Shown here: positions 43,905 to 52,677 of the stretch, piece after piece | Numbering within the stretch: the stretch's first letter is position 1 | How the letters are laid out: each line of letters begins with the position of its first letter | Assembly (NCBI RefSeq): GCF_028613635.1 | Contig: NZ_JAQRMY010000001.1 | Coordinates: 663,778-727,777, forward strand | Direction: 5' to 3' | Length of the DNA stretch: 64,000 nt | Source: Devosia sp. ZB163 | GTDB lineage: Bacteria; Pseudomonadota; Alphaproteobacteria; Rhizobiales; Devosiaceae | Notes under the pieces: generated by a model | What the model saw: the letters and a program-made list of their open reading frames with translations, nothing else | Databases searched by the model: none | What the model was told of the DNA's origin: nothing | Position numbers and translations under genes: made by a program

Positions 43905-44224
43905 GCCAGCACCTTCTCTTTGTCGAGAATTCGCAAAAGCTTGACGCGGTGAACATCGCCCCAATTGCTCCTGTCGATCACGCCGGTACCGATCGGCTCC
44001 GCGACCAATACTGCCGAATCTCCCAACGGATAGTTTAATACGAGCTTGCCGTCCGCCTGTCCAAGCACGGGCACCTCCGGCACTTCACCAAGAAGAATGG
44101 CGTTCCGCATATCGGCGACCAGACTCCGAAAGGAGCGCGCCAGGCTATCTCCGAGCATCTTCTGAGCCGCCTTTGCGTCATTGGTTGCCGATCGAATTTC
44201 CGGCGTCGCGTAGGTTAGTTCCAA
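43901..44224 (-). CDS. HigB/RelE-like toxin
   Basis: A 107-residue protein that fits a RelE/HigB-fold ribosome-dependent mRNase. An N-terminal helix pair ('IRSATNDAKAAQKMLGDSLARSF', given in part) is followed by strands 'GKLVLNYPLGDSAVLVAEPIG' (given in part) and a C-terminal 'VHRVKLLRILDKEKVLA', which parallels the 'V..V.I..IEDYH' end of HigB-type toxins linked to ImmA-bearing antitoxins. Catalytic residues are not clear-cut. It is first in a two-gene operon with the XRE-ImmA protein. Confidence 0.65.
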   Translation of the reverse strand: MELTYATPEIRSATNDAKAAQKMLGDSLARSFRSLVADMRNAILLGEVPEVPVLGQADGKLVLNYPLGDSAVLVAEPIGTGVIDRSNWGDVHRVKLLRILDKEKVLA

Positions 44225-44397
44225 AGCAAATCGCCCGCCGGTTCACCAGATGACGATGGTACGAATATCCGCCCAACTTGCATGGAACAATGCGTCTCGC
44301 CGGATACGAGGGTCAACTGAGTATCCTAGGCTCATGGCCAAGTCCAACACATCAACGAATGTCTACCATGGCGCCGCTGGTGGGCGTGGATTTACCC

Positions 44398-46203
44398 TCA
44401 CTCATCCCCCATCTTCAGCGCCTGGATGAACGCCTCCTGCGGGATCTCCACGGACCCGAACTGCCTCATGCGCTTCTTGCCGCGCTTCTGCGCTTCCAGG
44501 AGCTTCCGCTTGCGGGTGGCGTCGCCGCCGTAGCACTTGGCCGTCACGTCCTTGCGGAGGGCGCGGATTGTCTCGCGCGCGATGATCTTGCCGCCGATGG
44601 CGGCCTGGATCGGGATGACGAAGAGGTGCGGGGGGATCAGCTCCTTGAGCTTCTCGCACATCTGGCGGCCGCGGCTTTCCGCGGCGTTGCGGTGCACCAG
44701 CATCGAGAGCGCGTCGACCGGCTCGGCGTTGACGAGGATCGAGAGCTTCACGAGGTCGCCGGGCCGGTAATCGGAGAGCGTGTAGTCGAAGCTGGCATAG
44801 CCGGCCGAGATCGACTTCAGCCGATCGTAGAAATCGAACACCACCTCGTTGAGCGGCAGGTCGTATTCGATCATGGCGCGGTTGCCGACATAGGTCATGT
44901 TGCGCTGGATGCCGCGCCGGTCCTGGCAGAGCTTGAGGATCGAGCCGAGATACTCGTCGGGCGTGAGGATCGTCGCCTTGATCCAGGGCTCGCGGATTTC
45001 CTCGATCTTGACCACATCCGGCATGTCGGCCGGGTTGTGCAGGTGCATCGTCTCGCCGCTGGTGAGCTCGATCTCGTAGACGACGCTCGGCGCGGTGGCG
45101 ATGAGATCGAGGTCGAACTCGCGGCTCAGCCGCTCCTGGATGATCTCGAGGTGGAGGAGGCCGAGGAACCCGCAGCGGAAGCCGAAACCGAGCGCCGCCG
45201 AGGTCTCCATTTCGTACGAGAAGCTCGCGTCGTTCAGCCGGAGCTTGCCCATGGCCTCGCGCAGTTCCTCGAAGTCGGAGGCATCGACCGGGAAGAGGCC
45301 GCAGAACACCACCGGCTGGGCCGGGCGGAAGCCGGGCAGCGCGTGCTCGGTGGGCTTGCGATCGTCGGTGATGGTGTCGCCGACATTGGTATCGGCCACC
45401 TGCTTGATCGAGGCGGTGAACATGCCGATCTCGCCGGGGCCGAGATTATCGACGGTGACGAGCTTGGGCGTGAACACGCCGACGCGGTCGAGCTCGTAGG
45501 TGGCGCCCGACGCCATCATCCGGACCTTCTGGCCCTTGCGGATGGTGCCGTCGACGACGCGGATGAGGACGACGACGCCCAGATACGTGTCGTACCAGCT
45601 GTCGACGAGCAGGGCCTTCAGCGGGGCGTTGATGTCGCCCTTGGGCGCCGGCAGGCGGTGGACGATCGCTTCGAGCACGGTGTCGATGCCGATGCCGGTT
45701 TTCGCCGAGATTTCGAGCGCATCGGAGGCATCGAGCCCGATCACGTCCTCGATCTGCTGCTTGACGCGCGGGATGTCGGCGGCGGGCAGGTCGACCTTGT
45801 TGAGGACGGGCACGATCTCGTGGTTGGCATCGAGCGCGTGGTAGACGTTGGCGAGCGTCTGCGCCTCGACGCCCTGGGAGGCATCGACGACGAGGAGCGA
45901 GCCCTCGACGGCCGACATCGAGCGGCTGACTTCATAGGCGAAGTCGACGTGGCCGGGCGTGTCGATGAGGTTGAGGATATAGGTCTCGCCGTTCTGCGCC
46001 TTGTAGGTGAGGCGCACGGTCTGGGCCTTGATGGTGATGCCGCGCTCGCGCTCGATATCCATCGAGTCGAGCACCTGCTCCTTCATCTCGCGCAGGTCGA
46101 GCCCGCCGGTCGTCTGGATCAGCCGGTCGGCAAGGGTCGATTTCCCATGGTCGATATGCGCGACGATGGAGAAATTGCGGATGTGGTCGAGGGGCACGCT
46201 CAT
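44398..46203 (-). CDS. lepA: Elongation factor 4 (LepA)
   Basis: A 601-residue translational GTPase that back-translocates or remodels stalled ribosomes. G1 is '[14 protein letters not shown]' (residues ~13-26), G3 'DTPGHVDF', G4 'NKVDLP', and the LepA-specific C-terminal domain ends '[28 protein letters not shown]' (given in part). ATG 46203 is chosen because the G domain follows immediately; the open frame to 46320 is non-native. This is a core gene flanking the modification island. Confidence 0.98.
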   Translation of the reverse strand: MSVPLDHIRNFSIVAHIDHGKSTLADRLIQTTGGLDLREMKEQVLDSMDIERERGITIKAQTVRLTYKAQNGETYILNLIDTPGHVDFAYEVSRSMSAVEGSLLVVDASQGVEAQTLANVYHALDANHEIVPVLNKVDLPAADIPRVKQQIEDVIGLDASDALEISAKTGIGIDTVLEAIVHRLPAPKGDINAPLKALLVDSWYDTYLGVVVLIRVVDGTIRKGQKVRMMASGATYELDRVGVFTPKLVTVDNLGPGEIGMFTASIKQVADTNVGDTITDDRKPTEHALPGFRPAQPVVFCGLFPVDASDFEELREAMGKLRLNDASFSYEMETSAALGFGFRCGFLGLLHLEIIQERLSREFDLDLIATAPSVVYEIELTSGETMHLHNPADMPDVVKIEEIREPWIKATILTPDEYLGSILKLCQDRRGIQRNMTYVGNRAMIEYDLPLNEVVFDFYDRLKSISAGYASFDYTLSDYRPGDLVKLSILVNAEPVDALSMLVHRNAAESRGRQMCEKLKELIPPHLFVIPIQAAIGGKIIARETIRALRKDVTAKCYGGDATRKRKLLEAQKRGKKRMRQFGSVEIPQEAFIQALKMGDE

Positions 46204-46399
46204 ACTATCTTCCCGGTGCGCGCTACGCGCCGCTGGCTGGGCTGATAGCAGAGCCGTGTGGCGGGGCAAAGATGGTTTATCGGGCGTGAACAGCGCGTGA
46301 AGTGCGGGTCTCGCGGCCATATCGTGGCATGGGCGCCGGTCGTGCTATGCTGACGGCGCCCAAATGCGGCGGCTTCCACGGCGATCGAGGACAAGGACG

Positions 46400-47032
46400 A
46401 TGGCAGACGAAGGCGGTTACGCAGCGCGGTTCGACGTCGACTATCCCGGCCCGATGAACCGGCTGACCACGTTCTTCCGGATCATCTGGGCGATCCCGAT
46501 CCTGATCCTGCTGGGCCTCATCACCAATGCCGGGGTGACCCAGTACACCGACGCGGCCGGCAACATGGTGCAGACCGGCGGCGGCATCTCCGTGGGCCTG
46601 TTCATCGCCACGGTGCTGATGCTGGTGGTCCGGCGGAAATATCCGCGCTGGTGGTTCGACTTCGCGCTCGAGCTGGGCCGCTTCAGCGCGCGGGTCAGCG
46701 CCTACCTGTTCCTGCTGACGGACAAGTATCCCTCGACCGACGAGACGCAGTCGGTGCACCTCGATGTCGACTATCCCGACGCGATGGCGCTCAACCGCTG
46801 GCTGCCGCTGGTGAAATGGCTGCTGGCCATCCCGCACTACATCATCCTCGTGGTGCTGGCCGTCCTCGCTTTCTTCGCCACGATCATCGCCTGGTTCGCG
46901 ATCCTGTTCACCGGCAACTACCCGCGCGGGCTGTTCGATTTCGTCGTCGGCGTGGGCCGGTGGGCGGCGCGCGTCTGGGCCTACGCATATCTGCTGGTGA
47001 CGGATGTGTATCCGCCGTTCAGCCTGAAATAG
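46400..47032 (+). CDS. DUF4389 membrane protein
   Basis: 210 residues. Two internal repeats each begin with 'DVDYP' ('RFDVDYPGPMNRLTTFFRI', 'HLDVDYPDAMALNRWLPL'), each followed by a membrane hairpin and an 'FALELGRFSARVSAYLFLLTDKYP'-type segment (given in part; second copy 'FVVGVGRWAARVWAYAYLL'). This duplicated DUF4389 layout is known only as an integral membrane family of unknown function. GGACAAGGACG precedes ATG 46400. Confidence 0.88.
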   Translation: MADEGGYAARFDVDYPGPMNRLTTFFRIIWAIPILILLGLITNAGVTQYTDAAGNMVQTGGGISVGLFIATVLMLVVRRKYPRWWFDFALELGRFSARVSAYLFLLTDKYPSTDETQSVHLDVDYPDAMALNRWLPLVKWLLAIPHYIILVVLAVLAFFATIIAWFAILFTGNYPRGLFDFVVGVGRWAARVWAYAYLLVTDVYPPFSLK

Positions 47033-47193
47033 CCGGGCCGTTCTCGTCGCGTCGCCGGCGGGCCAGTCTGGCCCTCGCCGGCAGGTTTCGTATCCACTCC
47101 CTTAAACCCTGACATGGTTTGGCAGCCTTAGTGTCGTATCACCGGGGCACGCCATAGCCGCGGAGGGCCGCCGGGTGGTGCGAGGAGGTCGAG

Positions 47194-47661
47194 ATGAGCA
47201 CTGAGACGCAGCGCGGGTTCGCGTTCAATCACGGCGACTGGGTGATCACCAACCGCCGGCTCAGGGAGCGCGGCGTCGGCTCGACCGAGTGGGACGAGTT
47301 CATCGGCAATGCGAGCGCGCAACTGCTGCTGGGCGGCACGGTGTCGGTCGACGAGACCGACTTCCCCGCCAAGGGTTTCAAGGGGATGACGATGCGCGTC
47401 TACAACCCCGAGCGCGACGAGTGGGCGATATACTGGATCAACTCGAGCAAGGGCGTGCTGGAGCCGCCGGTGTTCGGCCGCTTCGAGAACGGCCGCGGCA
47501 GCTTTGCCGGCGATGACATCGACGCCGGCCGGCCGGTGAAGGTGCTGTTCGACTGGCGCGACACCGATACGGCGACCCCGCGCTGGAGCCAGGCCTTCTC
47601 CTATGATGGCGGTGCGACCTGGGAGACCAACTGGATCATGGAGTTCCGGCGGCCGGGCTAG
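47194..47661 (+). CDS. Conserved hypothetical, lipocalin-like (DUF1579-style)
   Basis: A 155-residue soluble protein. Beta-strand-rich segments 'FNHGDWVITNRRLRERG', 'MTMRVYNPERDEWAIYWINSS' (given in part) and 'FEWR'-type 'LFDWRDTDTATPRWSQAFS' (given in part) fit small single-domain proteins predicted to bind lipids or reactive compounds. GAGGAGGTCGAG precedes the ATG. No operon partner is clear. The 160-bp stretch before it (47033-47193) has nothing I can name. Confidence 0.65.
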   Translation: MSTETQRGFAFNHGDWVITNRRLRERGVGSTEWDEFIGNASAQLLLGGTVSVDETDFPAKGFKGMTMRVYNPERDEWAIYWINSSKGVLEPPVFGRFENGRGSFAGDDIDAGRPVKVLFDWRDTDTATPRWSQAFSYDGGATWETNWIMEFRRPG

Positions 47662-47691
47662 CCGGTTGCCTGCGGCATTCTAGGGCAGCCG

Positions 47692-47964
47692 CTCGGCTGG
47701 CATGACGGGGCCGACGGCAAGCAGCAGTTCGCCATCGACCACTACATGACCGAGCGCGCCGACTGGGTGCAGTGGCGCGGCATCCGCATCCATAACTGGC
47801 ACCGGCCGCTGAGCCGCTACATGTCGCTGTTTCTCGCCGAGGGGCTGCAACTGCGCGCCTTCCTCGAGCCGATGCCCACGCCTGACGCCGCCGCGGCGGC
47901 GATCGAACGGCACCATCGCGTGCCGTATTTCGTGCTGATGGAATGGACGAAACCGGTCGCCTGA
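47692..47964 (+). pseudogene. C-terminal fragment of a class I methyltransferase
   Basis: The frame reads 'LGWHDGADGKQQFAIDHYM', then 'RGIRIHNWHRPLSRYMSLFL' and 'RVPYFVLMEWTKP', the C-terminus of ubiquinone/menaquinone-type SAM methyltransferases that end '..RRVPYFVLMEW'. No SAM-binding N-terminus precedes it: the frame enters from a gene boundary at about 47665 and stop codons lie before. It is a truncated remnant, possibly left by a deletion. Confidence 0.7.
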
Positions 47965-48035
47965 GGCCGGTCAAATCCGGGTCGCCGCCGGTACCGCGGC
48001 CATGGTTCTTCTCCGTCGTCGAACAGGAGATCGCC

Positions 48036-48512
48036 ATGACGCTGCTCTACTCAGGAATGCCGTCCGAGCTTGCTGCGGCCTACCGGGCCGGGGCGCCCGA
48101 TGCCAACGGGCAGGTGCCGGAGCGGCGGGTATCGGATGGCGACGGGGTGCCGTGCCGGCATTGCCTCGGCAATGTCGAGGCGGGAGAGCCCTATCTCGTC
48201 CTTGCCTATCGCCCGTTCCCGGCGCCGCAGCCCTATGCCGAGGTGGGGCCGGTGTTCATCCATGCCGAGGCGTGCCCGGCGCATGTGCCGGAGGCAGGCC
48301 TGCCCGAGCGGGAACGGCGGGCGCGAAGCGGGCGCATCCTGCGCGGCTATGGCCGGGACGACAGGATCGTCTACGGCACCGGGATCGTGGTGGCGAACGA
48401 GCGCATCGAGGCGGAAGCGGAAGCCATCCTTGCGCGGCCGGATGTTGCCTATGTTCACATGCGCTCGGCCACCAACAACTGCTTCACGCTCAGGATCGAC
48501 CGCGCGAGCTGA
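48036..48512 (+). CDS. DUF1203 family protein
   Basis: A 158-residue small cytoplasmic protein with the DUF1203 pattern: an N-terminal 'GDGVPCRHCLGNVEAGEPYLVLAYRPFP' (given in part, two Cys), 'GPVFIHAEACPAH', then 'YVHMRSATNNCFTLRI' near the C-terminus. The cysteines might bind metal. Function unknown. The start at 48036 has an AGGAGA ribosome binding site 5 bases ahead. It is followed 68 bases later by a methyltransferase on the same strand. Confidence 0.85.
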   Translation: MTLLYSGMPSELAAAYRAGAPDANGQVPERRVSDGDGVPCRHCLGNVEAGEPYLVLAYRPFPAPQPYAEVGPVFIHAEACPAHVPEAGLPERERRARSGRILRGYGRDDRIVYGTGIVVANERIEAEAEAILARPDVAYVHMRSATNNCFTLRIDRAS

Positions 48513-48580
48513 AGCGTCGCTCTCCTTCGGGTTGCCCCGGTCGCGGGCCCATGGCACCAACGGCGGCGAGGGAGACGGGG

Positions 48581-49315
48581 ATGCTGGACAAGCACTATGT
48601 GCTGCCGCGCATGGCGGCCTTCTATGACATCGAATGCGGCTGGTCCGCCGACCGCGATTTCTACCTCGCGCTTGCGGGCCAGGCGCCCAGTCGCGTGCTC
48701 GACCTCGGCTGCGGCACGGGCCTCCTGTGCGAGGCCTATGCCGCTGCGGGCCATGCGGTGACGGGTGTCGATCCGGCCGGGGCGATGCTGGCGGTAGGGC
48801 GGCGGAAGCCGCATGGCGGCGCGATCGACTGGCTCGAGGCAGCGGCCGGCGAGTTCCGCTCGGACAAGCGCTTCGACCTGATCATCATGACCGGCCACGC
48901 CTTCCAGGTGCTGCTGACCGACGCGGATATCGCTGCCGTGCTGAAGGTAATGCACGACCACCTCGCGCCGGACGGCCGCGCCGTGTTCGAGGTGCGCAAT
49001 CCCGCGCTCGACTGGGAGAGGCGCTGGACCTACGAGCGGACGACCATCGCCTTGCCTGAGGGCGGCGAGGTCGAGAAATGGGGCACGGTGCTGGCCCGCA
49101 ACGGCGAGCGCCTGCGCTTCGAGCAGCGCTACCGCTTTCCCGACGGCGAGGTCGTCGCCTCGGTCAGCGAGCTGCGCTTTGCGCCGCGCGAAACCATCCT
49201 GCGCCTCGCTGCGGAGGCCGGGCTGGAGCTTGTCGAGCTACTGGGCGACTGGGACGGATCGGATTACGATCCCGGGCGGAGCGAAGAGATGATCTTCGTG
49301 TTCGGGCGCGCCTGA
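48581..49315 (+). CDS. Class I SAM-dependent methyltransferase
   Basis: 244 residues. The SAM motif is 'VLDLGCGTGLLCEAYAAAG' (given in part, residues ~38-56) with post-motif 'VTGVDPAGAMLAV' and 'FDLIIMTGHAFQVLL', then 'APDGRAVFEVRNP'. It looks like a small-molecule methyltransferase (Methyltransf_25/11 type). Substrate unknown. GGAGACGGGG lies directly before ATG 48581. A longer frame to 48002 is a shadow of the DUF1203 gene. Confidence 0.9.
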   Translation: MLDKHYVLPRMAAFYDIECGWSADRDFYLALAGQAPSRVLDLGCGTGLLCEAYAAAGHAVTGVDPAGAMLAVGRRKPHGGAIDWLEAAAGEFRSDKRFDLIIMTGHAFQVLLTDADIAAVLKVMHDHLAPDGRAVFEVRNPALDWERRWTYERTTIALPEGGEVEKWGTVLARNGERLRFEQRYRFPDGEVVASVSELRFAPRETILRLAAEAGLELVELLGDWDGSDYDPGRSEEMIFVFGRA

Positions 49316-49355
49316 GACGGCAACCCGAGGCGGGGCGAGGGCGTTGGCAGGGACC

Positions 49356-50144
49356 ATGCGGATCGTTGCAGCCGTCGTCGCCATCCTCCTGAGCCTGCCG
49401 GCACTCGCTCAAGAGGCGAGCCCGCCGCTGCCGCGTCCAAAGCCACTGGTGGAGGAGAACGGCCCGGTCGTGCCGCTACCGCGCCTGCGGCCTGCAAAGG
49501 AGGCGCCGGCTGCCGCCGCTGAGACAGCCAAGGAAGTCTACGGCCCGCCGAAGCCCGAGCCGCAGAAGCCGCCGGCCCCGCCCCGCGTCTACCAGACCGC
49601 CTGCCCGGCGGTACTGCTCGGGCGCGTCGAGGCCAAGGCGCTGCCGCCGATCAGGGATGGCCAATGCGGAACCCAGTCGCCGCTTTCGGTGACGGGCGTG
49701 CTGGCCAATGGCCGCATGGTGCCGGTGTCCGGCGGGGTCGAGACCGATTGCGGCATGGCCTCGGCGCTGCCCGGCTGGATCGAGTCCGTCGACAGCTACA
49801 TCCTGTCGCGCGAGGACACGCGTATCGCCGAGGTGGTCGTCGGGACCTCCTACATGTGCCGCAGGGTGAATGGCGGGAGCGACGGGAACCTCAGCTTTCA
49901 CGCCTTTGCCGATGCGCTCGACGTGGTCGGCTTCAAGCTCGAGGATGGCCGCATGGTCAGCGTCGCGGGCGGCTGGTCGGATGCGCTGTCGCCCGAGGGG
50001 CGGCTGCTGCGCTTCGCGCACGGCTCCGCCTGCGCGCATTTCACCACGGTGCTGGGGCCCGAGGCCAATGCCGAGCACCAGGATCACCTGCATGTCGACC
50101 TCGGCTGCCACGGCAAGACCTGCACGGCCCGCCTCTGCGAGTGA
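49356..50144 (+). CDS. Extensin-like family protein
   Basis: A 262-residue exported protein. Signal peptide (cleavage near 'PALA|QE'), a Pro-rich linker (residues ~20-80: 'PLPRPKPL', 'PLPRLRPAK', 'PKPEPQKPPAPP'), then the extensin-like C domain: 'QTACPAVLLGRVEAKALPPI' (given in part), 'GGVETDCGMASALPGW', 'SYMCRRVNGG', 'LSFHAFADALDV' and 'NAEHQDHLHVDLGCHG' (given in part). The His/Cys pattern is like D,D-carboxypeptidase-related (VanY/peptidase M15-like) folds, so a peptidoglycan role is plausible. Confidence 0.9.
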   Translation: MRIVAAVVAILLSLPALAQEASPPLPRPKPLVEENGPVVPLPRLRPAKEAPAAAAETAKEVYGPPKPEPQKPPAPPRVYQTACPAVLLGRVEAKALPPIRDGQCGTQSPLSVTGVLANGRMVPVSGGVETDCGMASALPGWIESVDSYILSREDTRIAEVVVGTSYMCRRVNGGSDGNLSFHAFADALDVVGFKLEDGRMVSVAGGWSDALSPEGRLLRFAHGSACAHFTTVLGPEANAEHQDHLHVDLGCHGKTCTARLCE

Positions 50145-50151
50145 ACCGGGG

Positions 50152-50694
50152 CTAGTGGTGGCGGCGCCTCTGCTGCTCGCCGATCAGGCCGAGCGGCGAC
50201 AGGTCCTTTTCGAGATAGGTGACGACCATGCGCGTGCCGTCGTCGAACACGTGCTCGCCGCGCCCCGTCACCTGATAACCGAGCGCGGTGTAGAAGCTGC
50301 GCGCGTTGAGCGCGGCGCGCACCCGGATCACGTGGCGACCGGCGCCCGCCAGCGTCAGCTCCATGGCGGTGAGCAGGGTGTGGCCGACGCCGCGGCGCGC
50401 CTGCTCGGGCGCGACGTAGCAGGCCGAGATCTCGTCCCGCGTCGGGTGCACGATGCCGAAGCCCACGATCTGCCCATGCAGTTCGGCGACGAGCGTCATC
50501 GCGCCCTCCGCCTGCGCCTCGCGGTAGAGCCGCTCGGCCCGACCGAGGCTGGGCTGCGGCGACCAGCGCTCGAGCACCTCGCGCGGATAGAACCCGGCGG
50601 CGAGGCGGTGCACCGAGACGTGGTGGAGGGCGGCGATGTCGCGCGCGTCGGCCAACCGGGCCGGCCGGACGATCACCTGCGGCGCCAGCGTCAC
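50152..50694 (-). CDS. GNAT-family N-acetyltransferase
   Basis: 180 residues. The acetyl-CoA motif A is 'CYVAPEQARRGVGHTLLTAME' (given in part) with R-x-x-G-x-G variant 'RRGVG', preceded by 'GFGIVHPTRDEI'. The C-terminal 'ARSFYTALGYQVTGR' is typical. Acceptor unknown. The start is GTG 50694, overlapping the stop of the small protein gene upstream (GTGA, 50691-50694), so the two are coupled. Confidence 0.88.
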   Translation of the reverse strand: MTLAPQVIVRPARLADARDIAALHHVSVHRLAAGFYPREVLERWSPQPSLGRAERLYREAQAEGAMTLVAELHGQIVGFGIVHPTRDEISACYVAPEQARRGVGHTLLTAMELTLAGAGRHVIRVRAALNARSFYTALGYQVTGRGEHVFDDGTRMVVTYLEKDLSPLGLIGEQQRRRHH

Positions 50695-50834
50695 AGCGCG
50701 TCGTCTTCGCGGCGCGGATGGTGGGTGGGCAGGTCCGCCCAGTCGCGCGGCGTCCAGGTGGAGGTCCAGTCGCGGGACTGCGGCTTGGCGGCGGGGCGTG
50801 TCCTGAGCTTTCTGAACAGGTCTCTCATCATCAT
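50691..50834 (-). CDS. 47-residue small protein, paralogue A
   Basis: Starts at ATG 50834 with GAAGGAAA directly upstream, encodes 'MMMRDLFRKLRTRP' then 'DWTSTWTPRDWADLPTHHPRREDDAL', and ends in GTGA shared with the GNAT start. The C-terminal 'DWADLPTHHPRRED' matches 'ELADLPVYHPQSDRF' of the small gene at 50908-51060, so they are paralogues. It recalls DUF1127-like small basic proteins of alphaproteobacteria. Not previously obvious because of its size. Confidence 0.7.
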   Translation of the reverse strand: MMMRDLFRKLRTRPAAKPQSRDWTSTWTPRDWADLPTHHPRREDDAL

Positions 50835-50907
50835 TTTCCTTCTCCCCTCTTGGGGTGGACGGAAGCGATCTAGGGCCGCCTCGCTGAACCGCTCATGAAC
50901 CCCGGGC

Positions 50908-51060
50908 TCAGCACCGGGCGGGGAAGCGATCCGATTGAGGATGGTAGACCGGCAGGTCCGCGAGCTCGCGCGGGCTCATCCGGCCCAGCGGATCCTGCGG
51001 CACCTCGGTCGCCAGCATTTCGGCGAACCAGACGCGGATGGTCGTGAAGATTTTGTGCAT
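50908..51060 (-). CDS. 50-residue small protein, paralogue B
   Basis: ATG 51060 with GGAGATGTGGAT upstream. An amphipathic N-terminus 'HKIFTTIRVWFAEMLATE' is followed by 'PLGRMSPRELADLPVYHPQSDRF'. It shares the 'ADLP..HP' tail with its neighbour at 50691-50834, 73 bases downstream. It is divergent from a LysR regulator (start 51157), which may control it. Confidence 0.7.
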   Translation of the reverse strand: MHKIFTTIRVWFAEMLATEVPQDPLGRMSPRELADLPVYHPQSDRFPARC

Positions 51061-51156
51061 ATCCACATCTCCTCTCGCGGGGGACTCGACTGGATATGGC
51101 TGCACGGCGGCGTCCCAACAATCGACAAGACCTGGACGTGGGTATAGAAAAACTAT

Positions 51157-52074
51157 ATGGCCAGCCCCTTTCCCATACCGCTCAACGCGCTGCGCGCCAT
51201 CGAGATCGTGGCGCGGCGCGGGGCGCTGGCGCCCGCGGCCGAGGAACTGGGCGTGACCCCCGGCGCCGTCAGCCAGCACCTGCGGCGCGCCGAGGAGCGG
51301 CTCGGGGTCGAGCTGTTCGAGCGCACACCACAGGGGCTGCGGCCGACCGCGGCGCTGCGCCAGGTGTTGCCGCGGCTGACGGGCGGCTTCGATGCGCTGG
51401 CCGATGCCGTGTCCGGCCTCGCCGTGCGCGACGAGCACGTGCTGACGCTCACCGTGGGAAGCGTGTTCGCCTCGCGCTGGCTGATCTGGCGCATCGCCAA
51501 GTTCAACCGGCTGCATCCCGAGATCGAGGTGCGGCTGGTGGTGACGGGGACGATGATCGACCTCGCCCATTCCGACATCGATGCCGGCATCCGCTTCGGG
51601 CGTGGCAGCTGGCCGGGGCTCAGGTCCGAGCTCGTCGGCGGCGTGCGCTATCGGCCGGTGGCAGCGCCGCCGGTCGCGGCGCTGCTGAAGCAGCCGGCCG
51701 ATCTCGCCCGGGTGCCGCTGATCCGCGACACCTCCTCGATGCTGCCCTGGGAGCCGTGGTTCGAAAAGGCCGGCATCGCACCGATGGAGCTCACCGGGCC
51801 GCGCTACGACGACCCCACGCTCGCCTTCGATGCGGCCATCTCCGAGCAGGGCGTGCTGATGGCGGTGGGCATGATGTCGGCCGACGCGGTGAGCGATGGC
51901 CGGCTGGTGCGGCCCTTCGACATCCATGTCGACAGCGACGTGGGCTACTGGATGATCGTCGCCGAGGGGCGGCGGGAGCCGAAGAAAGTCCGGCTGTTCC
52001 GCGACTGGCTGCGCTCCGAGGTGCCGGATTCGGCGGAAGGCTATGTGGCGCAGGTGCGGCGGGCGAAGGGCTAG
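51157..52074 (+). CDS. LysR-family regulator, GcvA-like
   Basis: 305 residues. 'LNALRAIEIVARRGALAPAAEELGVTPGAVSQHLRRAEERLG' (given in part) is the GcvA/AmpR-type start and helix-turn-helix; the effector domain has 'LTVGSVFASRWLIWRIAKFNRLHPEIEVRL' (given in part) and 'DIDAGIRFGRGSWPGL'. Target unknown. The nearest divergent gene is the 50-residue small protein, 96 bases away. Confidence 0.92.
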   Translation: MASPFPIPLNALRAIEIVARRGALAPAAEELGVTPGAVSQHLRRAEERLGVELFERTPQGLRPTAALRQVLPRLTGGFDALADAVSGLAVRDEHVLTLTVGSVFASRWLIWRIAKFNRLHPEIEVRLVVTGTMIDLAHSDIDAGIRFGRGSWPGLRSELVGGVRYRPVAAPPVAALLKQPADLARVPLIRDTSSMLPWEPWFEKAGIAPMELTGPRYDDPTLAFDAAISEQGVLMAVGMMSADAVSDGRLVRPFDIHVDSDVGYWMIVAEGRREPKKVRLFRDWLRSEVPDSAEGYVAQVRRAKG

Positions 52075-52083
52075 CCGATCCGC

Positions 52084-52446
52084 CTACCCATCGTTGGCCG
52101 GTTTGGGCGCGAGGAGAACGCGGGCGCGCTCGTTGCGCTCGCTCGCCATCTGCAGGTCGAAGACCAGACCCCAGAGGAACGTGTGCAGCGGGCGGAGCGC
52201 GCTGACATCGTAGCCGAGATCGGTCAGGCGAACGATGAACCAGTCCGGCTTGGCGACCACTGACAGCTCGCCCGTCTTTTCGGCCAGGTCGAGGACCGGG
52301 AGCATCGCCGCATAGGTGTCGAAGCCGATGGCATAGGCCAGGGCTTCATCCACGTGGCTGGACTTGATCTGCGGGTAATGGTCACGAACCGCGTGCTTGA
52401 GAGCGGTAACGCCGGCGCGCGTGAAAGGCATGATGCCGAAGGGCAT
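52084..52446 (-). CDS. Conserved hypothetical protein
   Basis: 120 residues, family not recognised. Two helices are followed by a mixed part: 'GVTALKHAVRDHYPQIKSSHVDEALAYAIGFDTYAAML' (given in part), then 'GELSVVAKPDWFIVRLTDLGYD' (given in part) and 'HTFLWGLVFDLQ'. The first half has the look of the 'KHAV...HVDEALA.A.GF.TYAAL' N-terminal segments found in other proteobacterial hypotheticals. It is convergent with the LysR gene. Confidence 0.55.
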   Translation of the reverse strand: MPFGIMPFTRAGVTALKHAVRDHYPQIKSSHVDEALAYAIGFDTYAAMLPVLDLAEKTGELSVVAKPDWFIVRLTDLGYDVSALRPLHTFLWGLVFDLQMASERNERARVLLAPKPANDG

Positions 52447-52677
52447 GACGAACCTCGCCTGTGGCCGACGTCCGCCGATTACGCATCGACCGTTGCTCGA
52501 GGTCGTCGCAGAGGTCCCTGAAATACGATCCCTTCAACCCGGCGGCAGGTTTGGCTGGAACGGCCGACGGGGAGGCTATCCCCGGCGGTGCCGCAAGGCA
52601 ATCCGTGGGGGCGGCCCCTCCGCCGGCTTCGCCGGTCACCCTCCCCCGTTGGCACGGGGGAGGATCGGCAGGAGTGC
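52447..52677. repeat. Intergenic region with REP-like hairpins
   Basis: There is no gene. Near 52622-52634 is CCGGCTTCGCCGG, and at 52640-52663 a perfect stem CCTCCCCCGT/ACGGGGGAGG with loop TGGC. These adjacent G/C hairpins match the style of dispersed REP repeats of Hyphomicrobiales and may act as transcript ends for the downstream minus-strand gene. Confidence 0.6.

Noticed and set aside
44278-46245. 655-residue open frame antisense to lepA
   Set aside because: Shadow of a core gene. Its composition is Asp/Gly/Leu/Val-rich with no domain.
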